In this document: positions 1 through 8,409 of the stretch, one piece after another
Numbering within the stretch: position 1 is the first letter of the stretch
How the letters are laid out: each line of letters starts with the position of its first letter
Program-made: the position numbers and the translations under genes
Notes under the pieces: generated by a model
Seen by the model: only the letters and a program-made list of their open reading frames with translations
What the model was told of the DNA's origin: nothing
Databases searched by the model: none
Source of the DNA: JAQGMV01 sp050260255
GTDB taxonomy: Bacteria; Pseudomonadota; Gammaproteobacteria; Burkholderiales; SG8-41
Assembly: GCA_050260255.1 (NCBI GenBank)
Contig: JBLNBW010000044.1
Location: forward strand, 1 to 64,000
Reading direction: 5' to 3'
DNA: 64,000 nucleotides

Positions 1-773
1 CCTTCCCCGCGATCAACGTCAACGACTCGGTGACCAAGTCGAAGTTCGACAATCTCTACGGCTGCCGCGAATCGCTTGTCGACGGCATCAAGCGTGCCAC
101 CGACGTGATGGTGGCCGGCAAGATCGCCGTCATCGCGGGCTACGGCGACGTAGGCAAGGGCTGCGCGCAGTCGCTGCGCGGCCTGGGCGCGATCGTCTGG
201 GTGACCGAAATCGATCCCATCAATGCGCTGCAGGCAGCGATGGAAGGCTACCGTGTCGTGACCATGGACGACGCCGCCGACAAGGGGGACATCTTCGTCA
301 CCGCAACCGGCAACGTCAACGTCATCTCGCACGAGCACATGGTGCGCATGAAGCACAACGCGATCGTCTGCAACATCGGGCACTTCGATTCCGAAATCGA
401 CATCGCGAGCCTGAAGCAGTACAAGTGGGAAAACATCAAGCCGCAGGTCGATCACGTGATCTTCCCGAGCGGCAAGCGCCTCATCGTGCTGGCCGAAGGC
501 CGGCTCGTGAACTTGGGCTGCGCCACGGGCCATCCGAGCTTCGTCATGTCGAGCTCGTTCACCAACCAGGTCCTCGCACAGCTGGAGCTGTACCAGCACG
601 GCAAGAACTATCAGAACAAGGTGTACGTGCTGCCCAAGAAGCTCGACGAGAAAGTGGCGCGCCTGCATCTCAAAAAACTCGGCGCTCAGCTCACGCAGCT
701 CACCGAAGCACAAAGCCGGTATCTGGGTGTGGACATGAACGGTCCGTACAAGCCGGACCATTATCGCTACTGA
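1..773 (+). CDS. ahcY: Adenosylhomocysteinase, C-terminal part (cut by window start)
   Basis: This enzyme reversibly splits S-adenosylhomocysteine into adenosine and homocysteine in the cytosol, relieving product inhibition of methyltransferases. The reading frame is open from base 3, so the N-terminal half lies outside the window and about 256 codons are present. The NAD-binding glycine motif GYGDVGKG is near visible residue 46, and the protein ends in the family-typical PDHYRY. Substrate-domain residues upstream cannot be checked. metF follows on the same strand after a small inserted gene, which fits a methyl-cycle gene pair. Identity is secure; the start and any upstream riboswitch are not visible. 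Confidence 0.97.
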   Translation, partial: FPAINVNDSVTKSKFDNLYGCRESLVDGIKRATDVMVAGKIAVIAGYGDVGKGCAQSLRGLGAIVWVTEIDPINALQAAMEGYRVVTMDDAADKGDIFVTATGNVNVISHEHMVRMKHNAIVCNIGHFDSEIDIASLKQYKWENIKPQVDHVIFPSGKRLIVLAEGRLVNLGCATGHPSFVMSSSFTNQVLAQLELYQHGKNYQNKVYVLPKKLDEKVARLHLKKLGAQLTQLTEAQSRYLGVDMNGPYKPDHYRY

Positions 774-781
774 CGTAGCGA

Positions 782-1223
782 GGTGAGGGGTGAGGAGTCA
801 GGAGCAAGGCGTGACAAGAGCTCATCACCAGTTGCGCGCATGGAAGGAAGCGACAAGTCTCGCCAAGGAGATCTATCGCTGCACCGGCGCGTTTCCGCGT
901 GAAGAACTCTACGGCCTCTCTCTCAAACTCCGTCGGTGTGCCGCCTCCATTCCGAGCAACATCGCGGAAGGAGCGGCACGCGCCGGCAGTAAAGAGTTCC
1001 TCTACTACCTCACGATCGCTCGTGGCTCCCTGAGCGAACTGGAAACTCAGATCATCATCGCCAGGGAGCCGGCTTTCTGCACGAACCATCGCTCATCGAG
1101 AAACAGATCGAGGATGTCTTCGGTCTACTCGGTGGTCTGATCAACTCCTTGCGACAAGACGCCAAGTAGCGGCGGCCGAGGCGGCGACAATGACTCCTCA
1201 CTCCTTACCCCTAACTCCTCATT
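782..1223. repeat. Inverted GTGAGGAGT-type repeats bounding the four-helix-bundle gene
   Basis: Bases 782-804 carry tandem-like motifs (GGTGAGGGGTGAGGAGTC and so on). Bases 1193-1223 carry the same kind of sequence in the opposite orientation (ACTCCTCACTCCTTACCCC). Together they form imperfect inverted ends around the small gene between ahcY and metF. A related pair without any gene is at 40531-40631. This arrangement looks like an inserted cassette. No transposase is present, so its mobility is inferred. Confidence 0.6.
811..1169 (+). pseudogene. Four-helix-bundle (S23/IVP-like) protein, frameshifted
   Basis: The N-terminal part matches the small four-helix-bundle family related to proteins encoded in 23S rRNA intervening sequences: RAWKEA, LSLKLRRCAASIPSNIAEG and SELETQIIIARE. 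The frame then breaks near bases 1066-1071. The read frame continues with unrelated residues to a stop at 1140. The +1-shifted frame restores a normal family ending (GFLHEPSLIEKQIEDVFGLL, then LINSLRQDAK) and stops at 1167-1169. A one-base loss in a GAGCCGGC stretch explains this, either as a real inactivation or a sequencing error. The GTG at 811 is the likeliest start; an in-frame GTG at 790 lies inside the flanking repeat. The biochemical function of the family is unknown. Confidence 0.75.
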
Positions 1224-2062
1224 CAGCGGAGCGTCAGCGCCGCTGCTTCAGCTTCGAGTTCTTCCCCCCCAATACGCCGGAGGGCGCCGAAAAGCTCGCG
1301 GTTACCGCGCGGCAGCTCGCGCAGCTCGAACCGGAGTTCTTTTCGGTGACGTACGGCGCCGGCGGGTCGACCCGCGAGCGCACGCTCAACGCCGTGCTCG
1401 ACTTGTGCAAGGCGGGCTACTCGGCGGCGCCGCACATCTCGTGCATAGGCTCGAGCCGGGCAAGCGTCAAAGAAATGCTCGAGCGCTACAAGTCGCACGG
1501 CATCAGGCACCTCGTTGCCCTGCGCGGCGACCTGCCCTCGGGCACGCTGTTCACCGGCGACTTCCAGTACGCGAGCGACCTCGTCGCCTTCATCCGTGAG
1601 GAATTCGGGAATCACTTCTTCATCGAAGTGGCTGCGTATCCGGAGTACCACCCGCAGGCGAAGACCGCACAGGAGGATCTCGCCAACTTCAAACGCAAGG
1701 TCGACGCGGGTGCCGATTCGGCGATCACACAGTATTTCTACAATGCCGACGCGTACTTCCATTTCGTCGACGAATGCCGGGCGATGGGCATAAGCGTTCC
1801 GATCGTGCCGGGCATCATGCCGATCGGCCGCTATTCGCAGCTCGCCCGCTTCTCCGATGCGTGCGGAGCCGAGATTCCGCGCTGGATCCGCAAGAAGCTG
1901 GAAGGCTACGGCGACGACACCGCGTCGATCCGCGCGTTCGGTCTGGATGTGGTGACGGAACTGTGCGACCGGCTGCTGCAGCAGGAGGCACCCGGACTGC
2001 ACTTCTATACGCTCAACCAGGCGGGACTCACTACCGTGATCTGGCAGCGTCTCGGACTGTAA
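1190..2062 (+). CDS. metF: Methylenetetrahydrofolate reductase
   Basis: This flavoprotein reduces 5,10-methylene-THF to 5-methyl-THF, the methyl donor for methionine synthesis. The hallmark FSFEFFPP lies near the N-terminus, followed by EFFSVTYGAGGSTRERT and an LRGDLP motif. The length of 290 residues matches the usual ~290-300. The start is uncertain: the ATG at 1190 and the first ~12 codons (MTPHSLPLTPHS) are encoded by the inverted repeat that ends the upstream insert and resemble no family N-terminus. The native start codon may therefore have been replaced by the insertion. Its position downstream of ahcY fits one-carbon metabolism. Confidence 0.95.
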   Translation: MTPHSLPLTPHSAERQRRCFSFEFFPPNTPEGAEKLAVTARQLAQLEPEFFSVTYGAGGSTRERTLNAVLDLCKAGYSAAPHISCIGSSRASVKEMLERYKSHGIRHLVALRGDLPSGTLFTGDFQYASDLVAFIREEFGNHFFIEVAAYPEYHPQAKTAQEDLANFKRKVDAGADSAITQYFYNADAYFHFVDECRAMGISVPIVPGIMPIGRYSQLARFSDACGAEIPRWIRKKLEGYGDDTASIRAFGLDVVTELCDRLLQQEAPGLHFYTLNQAGLTTVIWQRLGL

Positions 2063-2176
2063 CGCGGCACAGCGCGCGGGCGCGGACGCTCCACGACGCC
2101 GGCATGCGCGCACGGCGCACCGACGTCGGCAGAGGCGTGTACCGGCTTGCCGCGTGGCTCAATTCTTAACCGCAAC

Positions 2177-2200
2177 GAAAAGGCCCGCCGAAGCGGGCCC
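2177..2200 (-). terminator. Intrinsic terminator after the HTH/aminotransferase gene
   Basis: A seven-pair stem, GGCCCGC (2182-2188) with GCGGGCC (2193-2199), has a TTCG tetraloop when read on the minus strand. It is followed by TTTT. It lies just past the minus-strand stop at 2224. It could also slow plus-strand reading from metF, but no T-run follows on that side. Confidence 0.7.
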
Positions 2201-2223
2201 CGAGCACCGAAGCAGGTACGGCC

Positions 2224-3744
2224 TCAGGCGGCTTTTGCAGCCGGCCGCGCTTTCTTCGCCTGCGCTGCCTTAGCGTGCATGGAAGCGTAAGCGCCGTGGG
2301 CGGCGGCTTCCGCATCGCCGACTTGCACCGGATAACCCATGTCGTCCAGCACCGAGCCGAGCGCCGACAAGCACAACATGACGTTGTCCGGCCGGCAGGA
2401 ATAGCCCATCAGGCCGAAGCGCCAGATCTTGCCGGCGAGCGGGCCCAGCCCCGCGCCGATCTCTAGGCCGAACTCGTTCAGCAGGCGCGAGCGCACTTCC
2501 GCCTCCTTCACGCCTTCCGCGCAGACTACCGCGTTCATCTGCGGAATCTGGTATTCCTCTTTCACGAAGAACTTGAGTCCCATCGCCTCGAGGCCCGCTT
2601 TGAGTGCGGTGTGATGACGCAGGTGACGCGCCCAGCAATTGTCGAGGCCTTCCTCGCGAATCAGCAGCAACGCCTCGTGCAGCGCGAACAGCGAATTCGT
2701 CGGCGCGGTGTGATGGTACGTACGCGTCGTCGCGCCCCAGTAGCCGAGCAGCAAGTTCATGTCCATGAACCAGCTGTGGATCTTGTCCTTGCGCGCTTTC
2801 ACGTGCTCCACGACACGCTCACTGAACGAGACGGGCGACAGCCCCGGCGTGCACGAGAGGCATTTCTGGCTCGCCGAGTACACCGCGTCGATGTTCCACT
2901 CGTCCACCAGCACCGGCGAGCCGCCGAGCGACGTGACGGCATCCACGATCGTCAGGGCATCGTAACGATGGGCGACATCCACCAGCGTTTTCGCATCGGA
3001 AAGCACGCCCGTCGAAGTCTCGGCGTGCACGAATGCAACCACGCGCGCATCGCGATTGGCTTTCAGCGCGTCTTCCAGCTTTTGCGGGTCGACCGGCTGT
3101 CCCCACTCGTGCTCGACGATGATCGGAATGCCGCCGCAGCGCTCGACGTTTTCGATCATGCGGCCGCCGAATACGCCGTTGCGGCACACGACGACTTTAT
3201 CGCCGGGCGCGACCATGTTCACGAAGCAGTACTCCATGCCCACCGAGCCGGGACCGGAAATCGGGAAAGTCAGCGGATTCTTCGTCTGGTAGACGTATTT
3301 CAGCAGCGCTTTCAGCTCCTCCATCATCTCGACGAAGATCGGGTCGAGATAGCCGATGGCCGGCTGGCTCATCGTGGTCAGCACGCGCGGATGGATCTCG
3401 GTGGGACCGGGGCCCAGGAGCGTGCGCTGCGGCGGATGGAACGAGCTGATGCGTTTGGCGGGCGCGTAAGTGTGCATTGTAGGACTCCCAGTCATGTCGT
3501 TCGGGTAGAGAGGTTCGCCGTCGGGCCTGGATTTCAGCTTGATGGGCTTGCGGGCGTTCGCCTCGTTGAGCACCTCGAGCGCGGTGATCTCGCCGGCGGT
3601 GGCGTGCTCGACTTCCATCGCCCAGCGAGCCGGAACGTAGCCCGACTTGACCCAGTTGCTCACGACCGCGCGATCGAGCCGCAACTGCCGGGCGACCTCC
3701 GCTTGCGTGCCGAAAAAAGAGACCAGACGTTCTGCGCAATTCAT
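2224..3744 (-). CDS. Class V aminotransferase (alanine/serine-glyoxylate type) with N-terminal HTH extension
   Basis: The 506-codon frame has two parts. Residues 1-65 (FGTQAEVARQLRLDRAVVSNW) look like a Cro/YdaS-type helix-turn-helix domain. Residues ~90-490 are a fold-type I, class V PLP aminotransferase of the alanine-glyoxylate/serine-glyoxylate group, with LLGPGPTEIHPRVL, the PLP lysine K294 in SASQKCL and the pocket motif VDAVTSLGG. No stop separates them. An internal ATG at 3477 (residue 90) sits behind a GGGAG ribosome-binding site and would give a normal 417-residue enzyme. Either a fused regulator-enzyme or two in-frame products are possible. A palindrome upstream (3761-3779) suggests autoregulation. 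Substrate preference cannot be read from sequence. Confidence 0.85.
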   Translation of the reverse strand: MNCAERLVSFFGTQAEVARQLRLDRAVVSNWVKSGYVPARWAMEVEHATAGEITALEVLNEANARKPIKLKSRPDGEPLYPNDMTGSPTMHTYAPAKRISSFHPPQRTLLGPGPTEIHPRVLTTMSQPAIGYLDPIFVEMMEELKALLKYVYQTKNPLTFPISGPGSVGMEYCFVNMVAPGDKVVVCRNGVFGGRMIENVERCGGIPIIVEHEWGQPVDPQKLEDALKANRDARVVAFVHAETSTGVLSDAKTLVDVAHRYDALTIVDAVTSLGGSPVLVDEWNIDAVYSASQKCLSCTPGLSPVSFSERVVEHVKARKDKIHSWFMDMNLLLGYWGATTRTYHHTAPTNSLFALHEALLLIREEGLDNCWARHLRHHTALKAGLEAMGLKFFVKEEYQIPQMNAVVCAEGVKEAEVRSRLLNEFGLEIGAGLGPLAGKIWRFGLMGYSCRPDNVMLCLSALGSVLDDMGYPVQVGDAEAAAHGAYASMHAKAAQAKKARPAAKAA

Positions 3745-3760
3745 GGCCGGAAGGTTATCA

Positions 3761-3779
3761 TGTCAAAAGCACTTTGACA
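3761..3779. promoter_or_regulatory. Palindromic candidate operator upstream of the HTH/aminotransferase gene
   Basis: TGTCAAA-AGCAC-TTTGACA is a perfect seven-base inverted repeat with a five-base spacer, 17 bases upstream of the ATG at 3744. A second, shorter inverted pair, ACAGG (3782-3786) and CCTGT (3796-3800), follows. The size and placement suit a dimeric HTH repressor, plausibly the N-terminal domain of the adjacent gene. Binding is inferred. Confidence 0.5.
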
Positions 3780-3836
3780 AAACAGGATTAAGTGACCTGT
3801 AAGCCAGCGTTTACATTAGATGGATGTCTCAGCCAA

Positions 3837-4166
3837 TTAGCTACCTAACGGCAACCGCAGGCGGTGAAAGACCGGGACGTCGACGATCCACAACACGCCG
3901 TCGCCGGGCTGGCCGGTGTGCGCGTTCTCGTAAATCGCAGCGACCAGCCGATCGACCTGCTCCTCCGGCGCCACGATTTCGATGCGCACCTTCGCCGAGT
4001 AATCGGCGAGCTCAGTCTTCACCGATTGCGCCATCGGCTTGTCGGGGTGATAGCCCGAACCCTCGGCCCGCGTCACGGTCATGCCGGGAAAATCGGGCAT
4101 CGCCCGAAACGCCTCCCGCAGTCGGGCAAGGCGCCCCGGCTGTATCACTGCCTTGATCTCCTTCAC
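3837..4166 (-). CDS. PII-like protein of a heavy-metal RND efflux operon
   Basis: This 109-residue protein has the PII fold pattern: it opens VKEIKAVIQPGRL, has an AKVRIEIVAPEEQVDRLVAAI core, and ends with GQPGDGVLWIVDV, the counterpart of the GKIGDGKIFV loop of GlnB. The T-loop region is shortened and lacks the uridylylated-tyrosine context of GlnB/GlnK, so classical nitrogen signalling is unlikely. Its GTG start overlaps the RND pump stop (GTGA), so the two are co-translated. PII relatives next to CzcA/CusA pumps are a described group (PII-NG). A regulatory or metal-sensing role in efflux is inferred. Confidence 0.82.
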   Translation of the reverse strand: MKEIKAVIQPGRLARLREAFRAMPDFPGMTVTRAEGSGYHPDKPMAQSVKTELADYSAKVRIEIVAPEEQVDRLVAAIYENAHTGQPGDGVLWIVDVPVFHRLRLPLGS

Positions 4167-7100
4167 GCTTCTATCCTCCGCTCTTCGAAATGGCGATACA
4201 GCACCGGCACCACCACCAGGGTGAGCAGCGTCGAGCTGACGAGCCCGCCGATGACGACGATGGCGAGCGGCCGCTGCACTTCCGAACCCGGGCCGGTTGC
4301 GAACATGAAAGGAATGAGTCCGAGCAGCGCCACCGTCGCCGTCATGAGCACCGGCCGCAGCCGCTGCAGCGCGCCGTGCGTCACGGCCTCCTGCTGCGAC
4401 AATCCCTCGTCGCGCAGCTTGCGAATGTAGGAAACGAGCACCACGCCGTTCAGCACGGCGATGCCCCACAGCGCAATAAAGCCCACCGAGGCGGGCACCG
4501 AGAGATGCTCCCCGGTCACTGCAAGACCGAAGATGCCGCCGATAGAAGCGAACGGCAGCACGGTGATGATCAGCGCCGCGAAGCGCAGCGAGTTGAACAG
4601 CAGAAACAGAAGAAAAAAGATCGCGCCTATCGTGACCGGCAGGATCACTTTGAGGTGCCCCAGCGCGCGCTCCATGTTTTGATACTGCCCGCCCCACACC
4701 AGGTGGTAACCCGACGGCAGCGCGACGCGCGTGCCGATCTCCCGCTGCAGCTCGGCGACGAAGCTGCCGAGGTCACGGTCCTTCACGTTGATGCCGACGA
4801 CGATGCGCCGCTTGCCCCCTTCGCGGCTCACCTGCGCCGGGCCTTCCACGACGTCGATGCGAGCAAGGCTCTCGAGCGCAACCGGCGCGCCACCCGGTGT
4901 AGTGAGCGTGATTGACCGGATTTCGGCCACGCTGTCGCGCAGCCGCTCGGGCAGACGCACGACCGCCTGGAAACGACGCTCGCCTTCGTAGATCTCCGTC
5001 GCAGCCTTGCCCCCGACCGCCATTTCGACGACTTCCTGGACATCGGCGACGTTGAGGCCGCGGCGCGCGATCGCCTGGCGATCGATCTCGATCGTGAGGT
5101 ACTGTTGGCCGCCGATGCGCTCGACGCGCAGGTCGCGCATGCCGTGCACCGACCGTGCAACGCGCGCGATGTCGTCCGCCTTTTCGCGCAGCACCTCCAG
5201 ATCATCGCCGAACAGCTTCACTGCGACGTCCGAGCGCACCCCGGTCACCATCTCGTCGATGCGGTCGGAAATCGGCTGCGCCATGACGAGCTGCACACCC
5301 GGCAGCGTAGTGAGCTTGTCGCGTATCGCGGCCGCGATGTCGTCCTGCGTCCAGCCGTCGGGCCATTCCGAACGCGGCTTGAGCGTGACTATGGGATCGG
5401 CCTCGTTGGGTCCGGCCGGGTCCGCGGGCGATTCCCCCCGCCCCAGCCGCGACACCGCCGACTTGACCCCGGGCACTTCGCGCACGCGGCGCATCGCTTC
5501 CTGCTCCATGCGTATCGATTCGTCGAGAGAGATGTTGGCCACGCGGTCGATCGCCGGCGAAATGGAGCCTTCCTTCATTTCCGGAATGAACGACGTGCCG
5601 AGGAAAGGCAGCACCGCCAGCGCGGCCCCGAATGCCGCCGTCGCGATCGCAATCGTCGTCTTCTCGTGCGCGAGCGAGCGCTCGAGCAGCGCCTGGTAGC
5701 GCGGCTTCATCAGCTTGAGCAGCCAGGTGTCGTGCTCGTGGCCGCCTTTCAGCGCATACGATGCGAGTGCCGGCGTCAACGTGAGCGAGAGCAGCAGCGA
5801 GATGGCGAGTGCGATCGCAATGGCGTACGCAAGCGGGGCGAACATCTTCCCTTCCATGCCCTGCAGCGTCATGAGCGGAAGGAACACGAGGATGATAATG
5901 CTCACGCCGAAGATGACGGGTACCGCCACTTCCTTCACGGCCTCGAACACGATGCGCGCCGTACTGCCGCCGTGCCGTTCACCGAGGCGCGCATATGCGT
6001 TTTCGACGACCACGACGGAGCCGTCGACCATGAGGCCGATCGCGATCGCAAGCCCGCCCAGCGACATGAGATTCGCCGAGTGGCCGTAGTGGTTCATCAC
6101 CACGAAAGTCGCAAGCGGCGTCAGCACCAGGGTCGCCACCACGATCAAGCTCGAGCGCAAATCGCCGAGGAAGACAAAGAGCACCACGATGACCAGGAAC
6201 ACGCCCTCCAGCAGCACTTTGGTCACCGTCCATAATGCCGCGTCGACGACCTCCGAGCGGTCGTAATAGGGCACGATCTGCAGCCCGCCGGGCAGCAGGC
6301 CTTGGGCATTGATCTCGTCCACCTTCGCCCGAACGCGGCTCACCACCTCCTTGGCGTTGCCCGCGCGTATCATCATCACCACACCGCCCACCGCTTCGGT
6401 GTGGCCGTTCTTCACCATCGCGCCCTGACGCACTTCCTCGCCGAGCGTCACGGCCGCCACGTCCCGGATGTAGACCGGCGTGCCGTCCACTTCCTTCAAG
6501 ACGATGTTGCGGATGTCCTCGAGATCGCGCACGAGCCCAACCCCGCGCACGAGGTACTGCTCCGCGCGCTGTGGCAGCACGCCGCCCCCGGCATTGGCGT
6601 TGTTGCGGGCAAGCGCCTGCCACACGTCCTGTATCGATACGCGGAAATAGCGCAGCCGGTCGGGCTCGACGAGCACCTGATACTGCTTCACGTAGCCGCC
6701 GGTGGAATTGATTTCGGCGATGCCGGGTATCGAGCGCAGCAGCGGACGCACCACCCAGTCCTGCACGATGCGCCGCTCCATCAGCTCGTCGCGTGCGAGC
6801 GCACGGACGCCGTCGTCGGGCCGCTCGAGCGTGTACTGGTACACCTCGCCGAGCGCCGTCGACACCGGCCCGAGCACCGGCGTCGCGCCCACGGGCAGGC
6901 GCGCGCCGATCTCGATGAGCCGCTCCATCACAAGCTGCCGCGCGAAGTACACATCGGTGTCGTCACTAAAAACCAGCGTGATGAGCGACAGCCCCGGCTT
7001 GTTGAGGGATCGCATCTCGGTAAGCGCCGGCAGACCGGTCATCGCGATCTCGATCGGCACCGTCACGAAGCGCTCCACTTCCTCGGGAGACCGCCCCGGC

Positions 7101-7258
7101 GCCTCCGTGGCGATCTGGACCTGTACGTTGGTCACGTCGGGAAACGCGTCGACCGAAAGCGTGCGCGCCGCGTGCACGCCAGCGACAAGCAGGCATACGG
7201 CCAACACCACGACCACGAGACGCTGTGTGATCGCGGCCCGCACCAGCGCATCGATCAT
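4163..7258 (-). CDS. Heavy-metal efflux RND pump, CzcA/CusA family
   Basis: This inner-membrane proton-driven pump should move metal ions out through the adjacent adaptor and outer-membrane channel. It has 1031 residues, the normal family size. The N-terminus enters membrane segment 1 (LVVVVLAVCLLVAGVHA) and continues into the family block SPEEVERFVTVPIEIAMTG. The TM4 signature is AIAIGLMVDGS with D~411, followed by VVVVEN. It lacks the DFG of CzcA and is closer in form to CusA, so the metal cannot be assigned safely. It overlaps the adaptor gene by ATGA and the PII-like gene by GTGA, making a tight operon. Confidence 0.95.
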   Translation of the reverse strand: MIDALVRAAITQRLVVVVLAVCLLVAGVHAARTLSVDAFPDVTNVQVQIATEAPGRSPEEVERFVTVPIEIAMTGLPALTEMRSLNKPGLSLITLVFSDDTDVYFARQLVMERLIEIGARLPVGATPVLGPVSTALGEVYQYTLERPDDGVRALARDELMERRIVQDWVVRPLLRSIPGIAEINSTGGYVKQYQVLVEPDRLRYFRVSIQDVWQALARNNANAGGGVLPQRAEQYLVRGVGLVRDLEDIRNIVLKEVDGTPVYIRDVAAVTLGEEVRQGAMVKNGHTEAVGGVVMMIRAGNAKEVVSRVRAKVDEINAQGLLPGGLQIVPYYDRSEVVDAALWTVTKVLLEGVFLVIVVLFVFLGDLRSSLIVVATLVLTPLATFVVMNHYGHSANLMSLGGLAIAIGLMVDGSVVVVENAYARLGERHGGSTARIVFEAVKEVAVPVIFGVSIIILVFLPLMTLQGMEGKMFAPLAYAIAIALAISLLLSLTLTPALASYALKGGHEHDTWLLKLMKPRYQALLERSLAHEKTTIAIATAAFGAALAVLPFLGTSFIPEMKEGSISPAIDRVANISLDESIRMEQEAMRRVREVPGVKSAVSRLGRGESPADPAGPNEADPIVTLKPRSEWPDGWTQDDIAAAIRDKLTTLPGVQLVMAQPISDRIDEMVTGVRSDVAVKLFGDDLEVLREKADDIARVARSVHGMRDLRVERIGGQQYLTIEIDRQAIARRGLNVADVQEVVEMAVGGKAATEIYEGERRFQAVVRLPERLRDSVAEIRSITLTTPGGAPVALESLARIDVVEGPAQVSREGGKRRIVVGINVKDRDLGSFVAELQREIGTRVALPSGYHLVWGGQYQNMERALGHLKVILPVTIGAIFFLLFLLFNSLRFAALIITVLPFASIGGIFGLAVTGEHLSVPASVGFIALWGIAVLNGVVLVSYIRKLRDEGLSQQEAVTHGALQRLRPVLMTATVALLGLIPFMFATGPGSEVQRPLAIVVIGGLVSSTLLTLVVVPVLYRHFEERRIEA

Positions 7259-8400
7259 GACCGCCCCTCGAGCTGGCGGCGCCTGCGCTCGTTGTTGAGA
7301 TGAAAGGCACCCCCGACGACGACCTGCTCGTCGGCGCGCAGACCGCTCAAGACGACGCGGTGCCCGTCGTATTCCTCGCCGAGCGTCACCGCCTGCAGCC
7401 GATAGCCGCCCGACGCCGGGACGAACACGTAATCTCGATTGTCGTCACGCACGATGGCGTCTGCAGGAACGGTGACCCGCTTCTCGTGCTTGCCCTTGAT
7501 CATCACGCTCGCCAGCATGGCGGGCTTGTAGCGGCGTTCGGGGTTGTCAAGATCGAGACGTGCGCGAACCGTGCGCGTCTCGGGATTCACCACCGGACTT
7601 ACGAACGTGAGCCGACCCTCGATGCGCCGATCCGGCAGCGCAGGCACTTCGACGACCACTGTCTCGCCGACGTTGACCAGACCGGCGCTCTGCTCGGGAA
7701 TGTCCGCGATCACCCAGACACGAGACAGATCGGCAATGAGCGCGACCGCATCGGCGGGCTGGACGACCTGCCCCTCGGTGACCTTGCGCTCGATCACCGT
7801 GCCGCCGACGGTGGCGACGATGTGCGAGACCGACGTGATGGTGCCGCTGCTCGCGAGGCGCTCTATCGCCGCGGCGCTCATCCCGAGCACGCGCAACTGC
7901 CCTTGCGCGGCATTGAGCTCCGCGCGGCTTTGAGTGAGCTCGGCCTCGCGACGCTGGAGCTCGGCCGAACCGATAACATCGGCCTGCAGCAGCTGCTGCG
8001 CGCGGGAAGCAGCTCGCTCGGCAAGGAGTTGCTGCGAACGCGCTTTCAGAAAGGCAAGCTGCGCCGCCGACAGTTCGGTGCTGTTGAGCGTCGCGAGGAC
8101 TTCACCACGTGTGACGGTATCGCCGACTTTGACCTGCAGGTCGGTAATGCGCCCGGCGATGGGCGCGCCGATGCGCGCCATGCGCGTCTCGTCAACCTCG
8201 ATGCGGCCCGGTACGCGCTGCACTTCGCGCACGTCGCGGTAGGCCGCACGCCCGAGCTCGACTGCGGATGCAAGCTGTGGCGTCGCCGCCACGAACAGCG
8301 GATCGGTGGGCGTCGTGGCCGGGGGCGCGGGCTGTTGCCTCGAGCAGCCGGCAAAGACCAGCACCCCCGCCAGGATCAACAACAGGTAGCGTTTCATCAT
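7255..8400 (-). CDS. RND efflux periplasmic adaptor lipoprotein (CzcB/CusB family)
   Basis: This membrane-fusion protein links the RND pump to the outer-membrane channel. The N-terminus is a lipoprotein signal (MMKRYLLLILAGVLVFAGC; cysteine at residue 19). A split lipoyl/barrel-sandwich domain follows (RIGAPIAGRITDLQVKVGD and later VGGTVIERKVTEGQVV) with a helical hairpin between (about residues 110-165). A beta-barrel and membrane-proximal domain complete it. There are no His-rich metal-binding extensions such as those in CzcB. It starts 9 bases after the OMF gene and overlaps the pump gene. A second ATG one codon later is equally possible. Confidence 0.93.
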   Translation of the reverse strand: MMKRYLLLILAGVLVFAGCSRQQPAPPATTPTDPLFVAATPQLASAVELGRAAYRDVREVQRVPGRIEVDETRMARIGAPIAGRITDLQVKVGDTVTRGEVLATLNSTELSAAQLAFLKARSQQLLAERAASRAQQLLQADVIGSAELQRREAELTQSRAELNAAQGQLRVLGMSAAAIERLASSGTITSVSHIVATVGGTVIERKVTEGQVVQPADAVALIADLSRVWVIADIPEQSAGLVNVGETVVVEVPALPDRRIEGRLTFVSPVVNPETRTVRARLDLDNPERRYKPAMLASVMIKGKHEKRVTVPADAIVRDDNRDYVFVPASGGYRLQAVTLGEEYDGHRVVLSGLRADEQVVVGGAFHLNNERRRRQLEGRS

Positions 8401-8409
8401 GTTCTCGCT

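Noticed and set aside
3837..4697. 286-codon frame as one protein including the PII-like part
   Set aside because: The upstream part is a shadow of the RND pump; the PII fold starts at GTG 4166 with a stop/start overlap.
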